Shown here one piece after another: positions 10,015-18,258 of a stretch of 64,000 nucleotides of DNA. Below the pieces are notes generated by a model. It was not told the origin of the DNA, ran no database searches, and was given only the letters and a program-made list of their open reading frames with translations. Where the stretch lies: NCBI RefSeq assembly GCF_017183135.1, contig NZ_JADDXW010000004.1, positions 236,074-300,073 on the forward strand. Direction: 5' to 3'. The first letter of the stretch is position 1. Every line of letters starts with the position of its first letter. The DNA is from Aurantimonas marina (GTDB taxonomy: Bacteria > Pseudomonadota > Alphaproteobacteria > Rhizobiales > Rhizobiaceae). A program made the translations under genes and the position numbers.

Positions 10015-10503
10015 TCAAGCGATCACGACGAGCGGCTCGCCGTATTCTACAGGCTGGGCATTCTCGACTAGGATTTTGGCGACTTTGCCGGCCCGCGGCG
10101 CCGGAATCTGGTTCATCGTCTTCATTGCTTCGATGATCAGCAGCGTTTCGCCTTCCGCGACCTGCTGGCCGACTTCGATGAAATGCCGGGCGCCAGGCGC
10201 CGATGAGAGATAGACCGTCCCGACCATGGGCGAGGGGACGGTGCCGGCTTCCGGGCCGGTGGATGCGGGCGCGTTGGCTGGGGAGGCTCCGGATTGTGAA
10301 GCGGCAGGCGCCGGCTGCCCGTGCTCGGGAGCTGGAGCGTAGGTCAATGGCTGTGCATGACCGACCCCGTAGTCCTTTTGACGCGACACCCGGACACGAA
10401 GCGTACCATGCTCGACCTCGATCTCGGTGAGGTCCGTGTCGTCCAGGATTGTCGCCAGTTCGCGAACGAGGGCGGGGTCCACATTGTTTTCTGCGTTCGA
10501 CAT
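10015..10503 (-). CDS. accB: Acetyl-CoA carboxylase biotin carboxyl carrier protein
   Basis: A 162-residue BCCP. The C-terminal biotinyl domain (about residues 88-162) carries the biotinylation motif [11 protein letters not shown] with Lys128 as the attachment site. Residues 50-88 are a Pro/Ala-rich flexible linker, and the N-terminal 45 residues resemble the dimerising region of bacterial BCCPs. It shuttles carboxybiotin from AccC to the carboxyltransferase. It lies between aroQ (29-base gap) and accC (10-base gap), the usual order in this group. Confidence 0.96.
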   Translation of the reverse strand: MSNAENNVDPALVRELATILDDTDLTEIEVEHGTLRVRVSRQKDYGVGHAQPLTYAPAPEHGQPAPAASQSGASPANAPASTGPEAGTVPSPMVGTVYLSSAPGARHFIEVGQQVAEGETLLIIEAMKTMNQIPAPRAGKVAKILVENAQPVEYGEPLVVIA

Positions 10504-10532
10504 TCCGGTCCTTCGGCCCCTTCGGGCTCGCT

Positions 10533-10970
10533 TTATCTAAGACGTGCTTTGAGTGCGGTGATGGCTAGCTCGTAACCGATTGACCCGAACCCCACGATCA
10601 TCCCAGCCGCGATTGGGGCGATCAGGCTCTTGTGCCTGATTTCCTCGCGCGCATGGATGTTGGAGATATGGACCTCGACGATAGGTTTGCCAAAAAAACG
10701 GAGCGCATCGTGAATCGCCAGGGACGTGTGCGTATAGGCGCCGGCATTGATGATGATCGCGACGGCGGCGTCCCGCGCTTCATGAATCCACTCGACCAAT
10801 ACGCCTTCATGGTTCGATTGCCGGAACACGATGTCGAATCCGGCTTCCGATCCCGCCGCCTCGCACCGGGTCTGCACGTCCGCAAGTGTCGCGGACCCAT
10901 AGATCTCCGGCTCTCTGAGGCCAAGCGTGTTCAAATTGGGTCCGTTGAGGATGTAGATCGTCGGGGTCAT
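10533..10970 (-). CDS. aroQ: Type II 3-dehydroquinate dehydratase
   Basis: A 145-residue dodecameric-type dehydroquinase converting 3-dehydroquinate to 3-dehydroshikimate in the shikimate pathway. Motifs: [21 protein letters not shown] with catalytic Tyr24, the [17 protein letters not shown] segment, [17 protein letters not shown], and [17 protein letters not shown] with the active-site His. It is full length. It precedes accB in the minus-strand block. Confidence 0.96.
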   Translation of the reverse strand: MTPTIYILNGPNLNTLGLREPEIYGSATLADVQTRCEAAGSEAGFDIVFRQSNHEGVLVEWIHEARDAAVAIIINAGAYTHTSLAIHDALRFFGKPIVEVHISNIHAREEIRHKSLIAPIAAGMIVGFGSIGYELAITALKARLR

Positions 10971-11032
10971 CGATCCTCGGTGGGTTCAACAATCACGTAC
11001 GGCGCCCGCACGGATTGGAAACCCCTATAGTG

Positions 11033-11065
11033 CGATAGGTGACGCGGGGAAAGCGCCACCTATCG
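11033..11065. terminator. Hairpin downstream of the DsbA-like gene
   Basis: CGATAGGTG and CACCTATCG form nine pairs, an A-C mismatch follows, and CGC/GCG continues the stem around a GGGGAAA loop. It sits between the stop of the DsbA-like gene and the aroQ start. There is no clear T-run on the minus strand, so it could be a terminator, an mRNA-end stabiliser or a processing site. Confidence 0.5.
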
Positions 11066-11088
11066 GGTTTCCTGGTCATCCCAAGGAT

Positions 11089-11874
11089 TCAGCAGTTGGC
11101 ACTGCCGCATTTTCTAACATTGGCGACGGTGGCGGCCAGATCCGCCATGCCGACGGCCCCAGGCAGCACCTTGTCCGCGATGACGTAGGAGGGCGTGCCA
11201 TTGATCGCGAGACTGTTGGCGAGTTGATCCGCTTCCTGCAGGGCAGCCTTAACGGCCGGAGACTCCATCATCGGCCGCAGCTGTTCTTCGCTGATGCCGA
11301 AGTCCTCCGCTACCGCAAGCGCTTTTGCTTCGTCCGCGACGCCCCGCGCACCGAGCAAAATTCGGTGGAACTCGGCATATTTTTCGGGAGCGAGTTCACG
11401 GAACGCCAGACTGACCGTGGCCGCTCCAACCGATGGTGGGCCGAGGACCGGAATCTCCTTAAGGATGAAACGCACATCCGAGTCGGTCTCGATGAGCGCG
11501 TCCATGTCCGCCATCGCCTTCCTGCAGAAACTGCAATTGTAGTCGAAGAATTCGACCACCGTGACATCGCCGTCGGGATTGCCCAGAGCGGTGCCTTCGG
11601 GCGTTTCGAACAGCGCCGGCCCGGTGTCGGCAATCGCCTTCTTCTGGGAGGCCAACTGCTGCGCTGATCGTTTGGTCTCAAGCGCATCCATCACCTCGAG
11701 CAAAACCTCCGGGTTGGTCACCAGGTAGTCGTGAACGATCTCCTCGATGGCGCGGCTCTCGGCCTCATCGAAGGATGTCCGTGCCGGCTGTGCGGTCATC
11801 GTTTGCTGGGCGCTGGCAGGCGCGACGAATGCGATCGCCAGTGCGGCGGCAGTGAGGAGCTTGATTTTGGTCAC
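11089..11874 (-). CDS. DsbA/Com1-like periplasmic thiol-disulfide oxidoreductase
   Basis: A protein of about 261 residues with a signal peptide (KIKLLTAAALAIAFVAPASA) and a thioredoxin-fold DsbA domain. The redox motif is CSFC in FFDYNCSFCRKAMADMDAL; the cis-Pro loop is seen at INGTPSYVIADKVLPGAV. The N-terminal DUF-like helix region (SRAIEEIVHDYLVTNPEVLLEVMDAL) is typical of the ScsC/Com1 group. I chose the GTG at 11874 because it puts the signal sequence at the N-terminus; an ATG at 11940 would add 22 unrelated residues and run into the M48 gene. Confidence 0.88.
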   Translation of the reverse strand: MTKIKLLTAAALAIAFVAPASAQQTMTAQPARTSFDEAESRAIEEIVHDYLVTNPEVLLEVMDALETKRSAQQLASQKKAIADTGPALFETPEGTALGNPDGDVTVVEFFDYNCSFCRKAMADMDALIETDSDVRFILKEIPVLGPPSVGAATVSLAFRELAPEKYAEFHRILLGARGVADEAKALAVAEDFGISEEQLRPMMESPAVKAALQEADQLANSLAINGTPSYVIADKVLPGAVGMADLAATVANVRKCGSANC

Positions 11875-11897
11875 GAGGGGGCGGTTCCTTCCGATCG

Positions 11898-13280
11898 TCA
11901 GCGGATCTTGGTCTTGATTATGTCCTGGGCCTGCAGCCATGCCGGGGAGCCTGGCTTCAGTTTCTGCTGTGCCCGCGTGGCGAAAATCTTCGCCTGGCGG
12001 AATGATCCAGCGTGCCAGTAGCCCTCCGCGGTGGCAAGCTCAGCGCGACCGACATCACCGAGATGGCCATAGGCCATGGCGAGAAACCGGTAAGCGACGG
12101 AGTTGACCGGGTCACTCTGCAGGCCAGACTGGATCAAACCCACAGCCTTGTCCATTTGCGAGCGATCCCCGCCAGTGACGAGCGCCTGCCCGACCTCGGC
12201 CTGGAGGATGCCCGAGCCGCTCTTGTCGAGCTTGACGGCTCTGGAGAACGAGGCTGCCGCTTCCTGCCAGCGGCCGGCATTCATCAAAATCTCGCCGCGC
12301 ATCTCCTGAAACCACGGGCTGTTCGGCTGCGCCGCGATCAGCGCATCCATCTTCTGCAGGGCGGTCGTAGGCGAACCAGACAGATGAGTCGCGATGGCGT
12401 CGCCGTACAGTGCGGCCAAGCCGCGCGGATTGCGCGCGAACAGCCGTCGAACATCGGAGGCTCCTCCATTGTAGGCGGCGATCTTGGCTCTTGCGAGATC
12501 GTGTCGCTGAGCCAGGGCCGGCGAATCCTGGCGGCCGAAAGCGGGGCTTTCCTGCGCGACCTGCTTCAAGGCCGCGATGCGTTCGCGCGGCAATGGATGC
12601 GACGACAGATAGTTGCCCGAACGTCCGCTGGCGAAAAGGTTGTTTCGATCGAGGGTCTCGAAGGTCTCCAGGAGCCCTTTTCCCGATTGACCTGTCTTTC
12701 GTAGATAGGCCAGTGCAGCCCGGTCCGCGGTCGATTCCTCGCCGCGCTGATAGCTGAGCATCCCCCGTCGCGCGAGATCGCCGCCACCGGCCATCAGGCC
12801 CGCGCCGGCTTGAGCCGCCCCGCGCGCGCCCGACGACGCACCGGCCACCGCGACGCCAGCGCCGAGCAGTCCGGCGACGATGGCGATCGTCTTGGCGCGT
12901 TCCAACTGCTGGCGCAGTCGCTGCTGGTGGCCGCCCGCCAGATGCCCGATCTCGTGGGCGAGAATGCCGATCAGCTGGTTGGGACGCTCGGTCGCTATGA
13001 TTGCCCCGGTGTTGACGAAAATCCGTCGGCCGGCGACGAAGGCGTTGAAGCTGCCGGAGTTGACCAGGACGATCTCTATGCCCGAACGGGACAATCCCGC
13101 CGCCTTGAGGATCGGCTTCGCGTAATCGACGATGAGTGCTTCGATTTCCGCGTCACGGACCACGGGAAGGCTGGCTTTTTCGCTCTGTGCGGCCTGGGCC
13201 GCGACCGGGGCCAGTGCGACGGAAAGGGCGACGGCGATCGCGGTCAAACGGGCCGACAGGCGGCGGGGCGACAAATTCAT
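11898..13280 (-). CDS. M48 family metalloprotease with TPR domain (BepA/LoiP-like)
   Basis: A 460-residue exported zinc protease. An N-terminal signal peptide ends near AAQA (residue 30). The zinc motif HEIGH is at residues 109-113 and the third ligand region is RGEESTADRAALAYLRK. The C-terminal half (from about residue 290) is a set of TPR-like helices. This architecture is that of BepA/YfgC, a periplasmic quality-control protease for outer-membrane proteins such as LptD. The start at 13280 (MNLSPRRLSARL) has a GAGGA ribosome-binding site. It heads the minus-strand block with the DsbA-like gene, which fits a shared role in envelope protein folding (inference). Confidence 0.9.
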   Translation of the reverse strand: MNLSPRRLSARLTAIAVALSVALAPVAAQAAQSEKASLPVVRDAEIEALIVDYAKPILKAAGLSRSGIEIVLVNSGSFNAFVAGRRIFVNTGAIIATERPNQLIGILAHEIGHLAGGHQQRLRQQLERAKTIAIVAGLLGAGVAVAGASSGARGAAQAGAGLMAGGGDLARRGMLSYQRGEESTADRAALAYLRKTGQSGKGLLETFETLDRNNLFASGRSGNYLSSHPLPRERIAALKQVAQESPAFGRQDSPALAQRHDLARAKIAAYNGGASDVRRLFARNPRGLAALYGDAIATHLSGSPTTALQKMDALIAAQPNSPWFQEMRGEILMNAGRWQEAAASFSRAVKLDKSGSGILQAEVGQALVTGGDRSQMDKAVGLIQSGLQSDPVNSVAYRFLAMAYGHLGDVGRAELATAEGYWHAGSFRQAKIFATRAQQKLKPGSPAWLQAQDIIKTKIR

Positions 13281-13398
13281 GCTAGTCCTCTTCCAAACCC
13301 GGCCATTCAAGCGGATATCCTCGCCGTGTCAAAGAGCCGAGGTCCCGCCGTTCCGGCATTCCAATCCGGCGAATTCGAGGCGAAACAGGAATGAAACA

Positions 13399-14568
13399 GT
13401 GTCCGATCTACTCACAATGACGGCATCCCGGCGATCGGACATCGATCCGTTTCGCGCGATGGACGTACTCGCCGAGGCCAACCGTATGATCGCGCAAGGA
13501 GATTCGGTTCTCTCACTGGCCGTCGGACAACCGGCGGCGCCCGCACCGGAGATCGCGCGCGCCGCGGCGCGGCGTATGCTCGATCATGGCCGCATCGCCT
13601 ATACGGACGCTCTCGGCCGACGTGATTTGCGCGAGCGGATCGCACGGCATTATGGCGAGGCTTATGACCAGTCGCTCGACGCGGACCGTATCATGGTCAC
13701 GACCGGCTCCTCGGCCGGTTTCAACCTGGCCTTTCTCGCCGCCTTCGACCCGGGCGATCGAATCGCCATCGCCGCCCCTGGCTATCCCGCCTATCGCAAC
13801 ATCCTTCGCACGCTCGGTCTGGTTCCGGTCGAAATCGAAGTCGATCGATCAACCGAGTACGTGTTCACGGCAGAGCATCTGCGCTGCGCGCACGAGGCTG
13901 GTACAATTGCCGGCGTCCTCGTGGCAAGCCCGGCGAATCCAACAGGCACCATGACGCCGCGCGAGGAATTGCGTCGGCTGGTCGAATACGCGGACGCCCA
14001 GGGAATCCGGTTCGTTTCGGACGAGATCTACCATGGCCTGGCCTACGGCAAGGCAGAGGCGACGGCGCTCGAATTTTCGCAGCGGCCGATCGTGGTCAAC
14101 TCCTTTTCGAAATACTACTGCATGACCGGTTGGCGGATCGGCTGGCTGGTGCTGCCGCCGGATCTGATGCGTGCGGCCGAGCGGATCGGCCAGAGCCTTT
14201 ATATCTCGGCGCCCGAGCTTTCGCAGGTTGCCGCAACGGCCGTGTTCGACGCGAGAGACGAGTTGGACCGGGCTCGCGATGGTTATGTGCGCAACCGTGA
14301 CCTTCTGATCGACCGTCTTCCCTCGCTCGGTTTCCGCGACATCGCCCCGATCGACGGCGCTTTCTATGCCTATGCGGCCATCCCGGAGGGCGAGGCGAGT
14401 TCGAGCGCTTTCGCCAAGGCCATCCTCGAAAACTGCCATGTCGCGATCACGCCCGGCACGGACTTCGATCCGCGCCGCGGCGAGAGATTCGTTCGGCTAT
14501 CCTACGCCTGCGACCACGCGACGCTGGCCGAAGCCCTGGATCGAATCGCGGCGAATTCCGTCCGGTAG
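13399..14568 (+). CDS. Class I/II PLP-dependent aminotransferase
   Basis: A 389-residue fold-type I aminotransferase of the aspartate-aminotransferase-like class. It has SPANPTGTMTP at 178-188, VSDEIYHGLAYG with the Asp that contacts the pyridine N, and the PLP-binding Lys238 in NSFSKYYCMTGWRIGW. The substrate-carboxylate Arg lies in the C-terminal RFVRLSYACDHATL. The GTG at 13399 (VSDLLTMTASRR) or the ATG at 13417 gives a normal N-terminus. Substrate is not predictable, though the proportions suit an aspartate or aromatic aminotransferase. Confidence 0.88.
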   Translation: MSDLLTMTASRRSDIDPFRAMDVLAEANRMIAQGDSVLSLAVGQPAAPAPEIARAAARRMLDHGRIAYTDALGRRDLRERIARHYGEAYDQSLDADRIMVTTGSSAGFNLAFLAAFDPGDRIAIAAPGYPAYRNILRTLGLVPVEIEVDRSTEYVFTAEHLRCAHEAGTIAGVLVASPANPTGTMTPREELRRLVEYADAQGIRFVSDEIYHGLAYGKAEATALEFSQRPIVVNSFSKYYCMTGWRIGWLVLPPDLMRAAERIGQSLYISAPELSQVAATAVFDARDELDRARDGYVRNRDLLIDRLPSLGFRDIAPIDGAFYAYAAIPEGEASSSAFAKAILENCHVAITPGTDFDPRRGERFVRLSYACDHATLAEALDRIAANSVR

Positions 14569-14596
14569 ATACCCGCCAGCCTCCCTTGCCAACAGA

Positions 14597-14626
14597 AACG
14601 GGCGGCCCCTTGCGGGGCCACCCGTT
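14597..14626. terminator. Bidirectional terminator between aminotransferase gene and rne
   Basis: AACGGG(C)GGCCCC, loop TTGC, then GGGGCC(A)CCCGTT: a 12-bp GC-rich stem with one mismatch, placed between two converging genes. The flanks are moderately T-rich in both directions (GTCTTG on +, TCTGTTGG on -). Confidence 0.75.
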
Positions 14627-14682
14627 GTCTTGATGCCTTGCCGTGGAGGCGGAAATGCGACCGGCCTGCGCGCCGCCAGAGC

Positions 14683-17517
14683 TCAGAAGAACGAGCGTCG
14701 CGCCCACCAGCCGGTGCGCCGCGGCTTTTCCGCAGTGTCGCTGGTTTCCTTCGCCGCGCCGCTGGACGTCACCACCGGCTCACCCGCCTCTTCGCCCTGA
14801 GTTTCGCGTACGTCGTCATTGGCCGCGGCGGCGAGCGAGACCGTCTCCTGGTCCCCCATCTCGCCCGGCCCGGCTTCTGGCGTTCCATGTGAAGCGGATT
14901 CCGCAGCCGGAGCAGACTCCGGCGCAACTGACCCCGCCGCTTCTCCAACATCGTCGCCGGATGTCGCCACCGGCGTTTCGGACGCTGCGTCCGGCTCTCC
15001 GGCCGCATCCGTCGCAACCGCCGGCTGGAGCGCGGCCGCAGGTGCGGGCTCGACGTGCGGCACGGCAACGGTATCACCGGATCCCCTGGCGGTTACAGGC
15101 TGGATCTCCTGCGGAGCGTCGTCACCCGCTTCGGTCCCATCGTCCGCGCCGCCAGTGTCGTCACGGTTGCGACGACCGCCGCGCCGTCCGCGGCGCCGAC
15201 GTTTGCGTCCCCGATCTGAATCATCGTCGCTGCGACCGGCGGAATGGTCCTCGCCCGACGTTTCCTCATCGGCGTCGCTGTCGGTCTCCGTCTCCGACTG
15301 GTCGCTTTCGGTGGAAACCGTCTCGTCGTCGCCCTCACCCCGCCGCTTGCGCCGCCTGCGGCGTCTGCGCTTGCCGCCGTCGGAACTATCGGAGTCGGTC
15401 TGCTCGCCTGTCTCCTCGATCAGTTCAGGCGATTTGCGGGCAGCTTCCTCGTCAGCCACTTCGTCCAAAGCGTCGATCTCGGCCGCTGCCACCGATTCGG
15501 GGTTGACGACGTCGGAGGACATCTCCGGTTTCACCGCCTCGCCGCCATGCTCGATAGCGATGCTTTGATGACCGGCGCTCTCATCCGCGGCGACGACGAT
15601 GCGCAGGCCGTAATGGCGTTCCAGCTCTTCGATCCGCTGGCGCTTTTCATTGAGCACATAGAGGGCGGTCGCAGTCGGAACTTTGACGATCAGGTCGTGG
15701 CTCGAATGCTTCTGGAGGTGTTCCTCGATGGTACGCAGGACATGCAGCGCCGAGGAGGAAGCCGAACGGATGTGGCCGGCGCCTTCGCAGACCGGGCAGG
15801 GCTGCATGGTGGATTCGAGCACGCTGGCGCGGATGCGCTGGCGACTCATTTCCAGAAGACCGAAATGCGAGATGCTGCCGACCTGGATGCGCGCCCGATC
15901 GCTCTTCAGGCAATCCTTGATCTTCTTTTCGACCGTCCGGTTGTTGCGCTTTTCCTCCATGTCAATGAAGTCGATGACGATCAGGCCCGCGAGATCGCGC
16001 AGACGGAGTTGCCGCGCAACTTCCTCGGCGGCCTCCAAGTTGGTCTGGAACGCCGTATCCTCGATCGAATGCTCGCGCGTCGAGCGGCCCGAGTTGACGT
16101 CGATGGCGACCAATGCCTCGGTCTGGTTGATGATGATGTACCCGCCGGACTTCAGCGTGACATGGGGATGCACCATCTTTTCCAGCTGCGACTCGATACC
16201 TTGGCGCGCGAAGATCGGCGTCGGGTCCCGGTAGGGCTGCACGACCTTCGCCTGGCTCGGCATCAGCATCCGCATGAAGTCCTTGGCTTCACGGTAGCCG
16301 GCTTCGCCGGCGACGAGGATCTGGTCGATGTCCTTGTTATAGAGGTCGCGGATCGATCGCTTGATCAGGCTGCCCTCTTCATAGACCAAGGCCGGCGCGA
16401 TCGATGATAAGGTCAGATTGCGTACGGTCTCCCACAGCCGCATGAGATATTCGTAGTCGCGCTTGACCTCCGGCTTCGTCCGGTTCGCGCCGGCGGTGCG
16501 CAGGATAATGCCCATGCCCTTCGGCACGTCGAGATCGCGCACGACGTCCTTCAGACGCTTGCGGTCGGACGCGTTGGTGATCTTGCGGGAAATGCCGCCG
16601 CCGCGCGCCGTATTCGGCATCAAAACGGAATAGCGCCCGGCGAGGGACAGGTAAGTCGTCAGCGCCGCGCCCTTGTTGCCGCGTTCCTCCTTTACCACCT
16701 GAACCAGTAGAATCTGGCGCCGCTTGATCACTTCCTGGATCTTGTATTGGCGGCGCGGTCGGCTCTGGCGAACCGGAACCTCCTCCATCGCATCCTCGGA
16801 GCCGATTTCGTCGATCTGCTCGGCTTCGTCGCCGTTTGCTTCGTCATTAACGTCGTCGTCGCTGGACGAGCGGCCGCGACCACGCCGGGTCCTGCCGCTG
16901 CGACGACCGCGTTGCGAACGCCCCGACGTGGTCTCGTCGTTGCCGTCGGCTTCGCCGTCGTCGGTCTCCGCGGAGGCATCGATGCCTGCTTCAGCCGCGG
17001 AATCATCGTCCGACTCGTCTTGCGGCGCCTGGGCACCTTCCGTGTCCGGCTGATCCCGGTCTTCTGACGGTTTCCCTGTGTCACCAGACGCCGATTCGCG
17101 ACCCTCCGTCTCGACGATTTCGGAGATGCTTTCCTCGTCGCTGCGCTCGGTCGCCTTGTTCCGCGACCCTCTCCGGTTTCGGCCACGGCTGGGGCGGGGC
17201 TCGTCGGCCGCGTCCTCTTCTTCCTGGACGCGGGCGAGTTCTTCCTCAATCAACGCCTGCCGGTCGGCCTTGGGGATCTGGTAATAGTCCGGATGGATTT
17301 CGCTGAAGGCAAGAAAGCCGTGGCGGTTGCCGCCATATTCGACGAATGCGGCCTGCAGCGACGGCTCGACCCGTGTCACCTTCGCCAGATAGATATTTCC
17401 CTTGAGCTGCTTCTTGTGCTCCGATTCGAAATCGAATTCCTCGATCCGACTACCGCGGACGACGACGACCCGCGTCTCCTCCTGGTGGGACGCATCGATC
17501 AGCATTTTGTTTGCCAT
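14683..17517 (-). CDS. rne: Ribonuclease E
   Basis: A 944-residue RNase E, the endonuclease that initiates mRNA decay and processes rRNA and tRNA precursors. The start is MANKMLIDASHQEETRV; the S1 domain (about residues 35-290) is split by an acidic, low-complexity insertion (about 97-250, many D/E/S with RGRR clusters), as is usual in alphaproteobacteria. Catalytic magnesium ligands are Asp473 in AIDVNSGRST and Asp516 in IVIDFIDM; the Zn-link that holds the tetramer is Cys574-Pro-Val-Cys577. The last 300 residues are disordered, with Arg-rich RNA-binding tracts (RRRRRRKRR) and a Pro/Ala/Glu scaffold expected to bind degradosome partners, ending RTGWWARRSFF. Confidence 0.96.
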   Translation of the reverse strand: MANKMLIDASHQEETRVVVVRGSRIEEFDFESEHKKQLKGNIYLAKVTRVEPSLQAAFVEYGGNRHGFLAFSEIHPDYYQIPKADRQALIEEELARVQEEEDAADEPRPSRGRNRRGSRNKATERSDEESISEIVETEGRESASGDTGKPSEDRDQPDTEGAQAPQDESDDDSAAEAGIDASAETDDGEADGNDETTSGRSQRGRRSGRTRRGRGRSSSDDDVNDEANGDEAEQIDEIGSEDAMEEVPVRQSRPRRQYKIQEVIKRRQILLVQVVKEERGNKGAALTTYLSLAGRYSVLMPNTARGGGISRKITNASDRKRLKDVVRDLDVPKGMGIILRTAGANRTKPEVKRDYEYLMRLWETVRNLTLSSIAPALVYEEGSLIKRSIRDLYNKDIDQILVAGEAGYREAKDFMRMLMPSQAKVVQPYRDPTPIFARQGIESQLEKMVHPHVTLKSGGYIIINQTEALVAIDVNSGRSTREHSIEDTAFQTNLEAAEEVARQLRLRDLAGLIVIDFIDMEEKRNNRTVEKKIKDCLKSDRARIQVGSISHFGLLEMSRQRIRASVLESTMQPCPVCEGAGHIRSASSSALHVLRTIEEHLQKHSSHDLIVKVPTATALYVLNEKRQRIEELERHYGLRIVVAADESAGHQSIAIEHGGEAVKPEMSSDVVNPESVAAAEIDALDEVADEEAARKSPELIEETGEQTDSDSSDGGKRRRRRRRKRRGEGDDETVSTESDQSETETDSDADEETSGEDHSAGRSDDDSDRGRKRRRRGRRGGRRNRDDTGGADDGTEAGDDAPQEIQPVTARGSGDTVAVPHVEPAPAAALQPAVATDAAGEPDAASETPVATSGDDVGEAAGSVAPESAPAAESASHGTPEAGPGEMGDQETVSLAAAANDDVRETQGEEAGEPVVTSSGAAKETSDTAEKPRRTGWWARRSFF

Positions 17518-18076
17518 GAATGGACTCCCGGGCGCTCGCGCAGGGCCGTGACGAGGCGTGTGAAGCCTGCGGGACGACCGAGGGGCGCGAGCCCGTAAGG
17601 GACGTGATTCGCTGCCGTTCCTCTCCACGCGGCGACGACCGTCCGGCCCGTGAAGGGCTGGCGATGAACGTCGGGCTATAAGCGGAGGCTGACGACAAAA
17701 TCACGACCTGCAACAATTAGATGGCCGCTGTAGCGGCCGACGAAACGCGCGGATCGGCTGCTGTTTCGAACAGGGCGCATCCGCATCGTTGGAAAATCGC
17801 CTGGAGCTGTACTCCAGTATCGATTGAAAATCTTCCGAGAAGCTGATGACCGGTGTCGATGCCGCCAAGGATCCAAGCGCCGCAACCAGACGCTGGCGTC
17901 CAATGGCGGTTCAGCTTTCGACCCGACGACGACACGGTCTCCCGTCATAGTCAGCCTCGTCTGTGCTTTTATGCTGGCCCGGGGCAAGAAACAAGGGGAC
18001 GTTCGCAACGTGCCGTAGCGCGACACCTGTCTGCCAAGGCCAACGCAAGCTTTGGACGCTAGCCGACGGCAAGGAC
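17518..18076 (-). promoter_or_regulatory. Long structured rne leader region
   Basis: About 560 bases without a credible gene separate the rne start from the terminator at 18077. Small hairpins are visible: CTGTT-TCG-AACAG at 17761-17773 and CTGGAG-CTGTA-CTCCAG at 17801-17817. RNase E is known to autoregulate through its own 5' untranslated region in enterobacteria; a similar role here is inference from position and structure only. No clear promoter hexamers could be assigned. Confidence 0.4.
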
Positions 18077-18109
18077 AAGAAAAGCCTGTCCCGGCCTTCA
18101 GGGACAGGC
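18077..18109 (-). terminator. Intrinsic terminator on the minus strand with no gene in front of it
   Basis: GCCTGTCCC and GGGACAGGC form a perfect 9-bp stem with an 8-base loop. On the minus strand the stem is followed directly by TTTTCTT, a proper U-tract; on the plus strand it is not. The next gene upstream on either side is the plus-strand amidase, so this terminator must end a non-coding or antisense minus-strand transcript. Confidence 0.65.
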
Positions 18110-18168
18110 GATGGTGCGCGCAGGAGGATGGTCGAACCCGATGCGACTTCCGCCCCAGTCTGATCACC

Positions 18169-18198
18169 TTTATGGCGTTCGACTTTATGGCGTTCGAC
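18169..18198. repeat. Perfect 15-bp tandem duplication
   Basis: TTTATGGCGTTCGAC occurs twice head to tail with no mismatch. It lies 60 bases before the amidase start and inside the candidate minus-strand RNA. A recent slippage event is the simplest origin; the perfect conservation is what makes it notable. Confidence 0.9.
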
Positions 18199-18258
18199 CC
18201 GGAGAGGGCGGTGTCGAAGATCGGCTCCGCATCGGCTAAGTGCAACGAGGATCATCGG

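Larger units (their letters stand above)
18077..18215 (-). ncRNA. Candidate small RNA upstream of rne
   Basis: Inferred from the orphan intrinsic terminator at 18077-18109. Reading the minus strand upstream of it, the transcript would contain an anti-Shine-Dalgarno-like CCTCCT (complement of 18122-18127) and two exact copies of GTCGAACGCCATAAA (complement of 18169-18198). A TTGCAC (complement of 18240-18245) could be a -35 box, but the matching -10 (GATCTT) is weak, so the 5' end near 18215 is a guess. Antisense to nothing coding; it lies in the gap between rne and the amidase gene. Confidence 0.3.

Noticed and set aside
18052..18258. Extension of the amidase upstream of 18259
   Set aside because: Would place a signal peptide 70 or more residues into the protein and translate the terminator hairpin and the tandem repeat.
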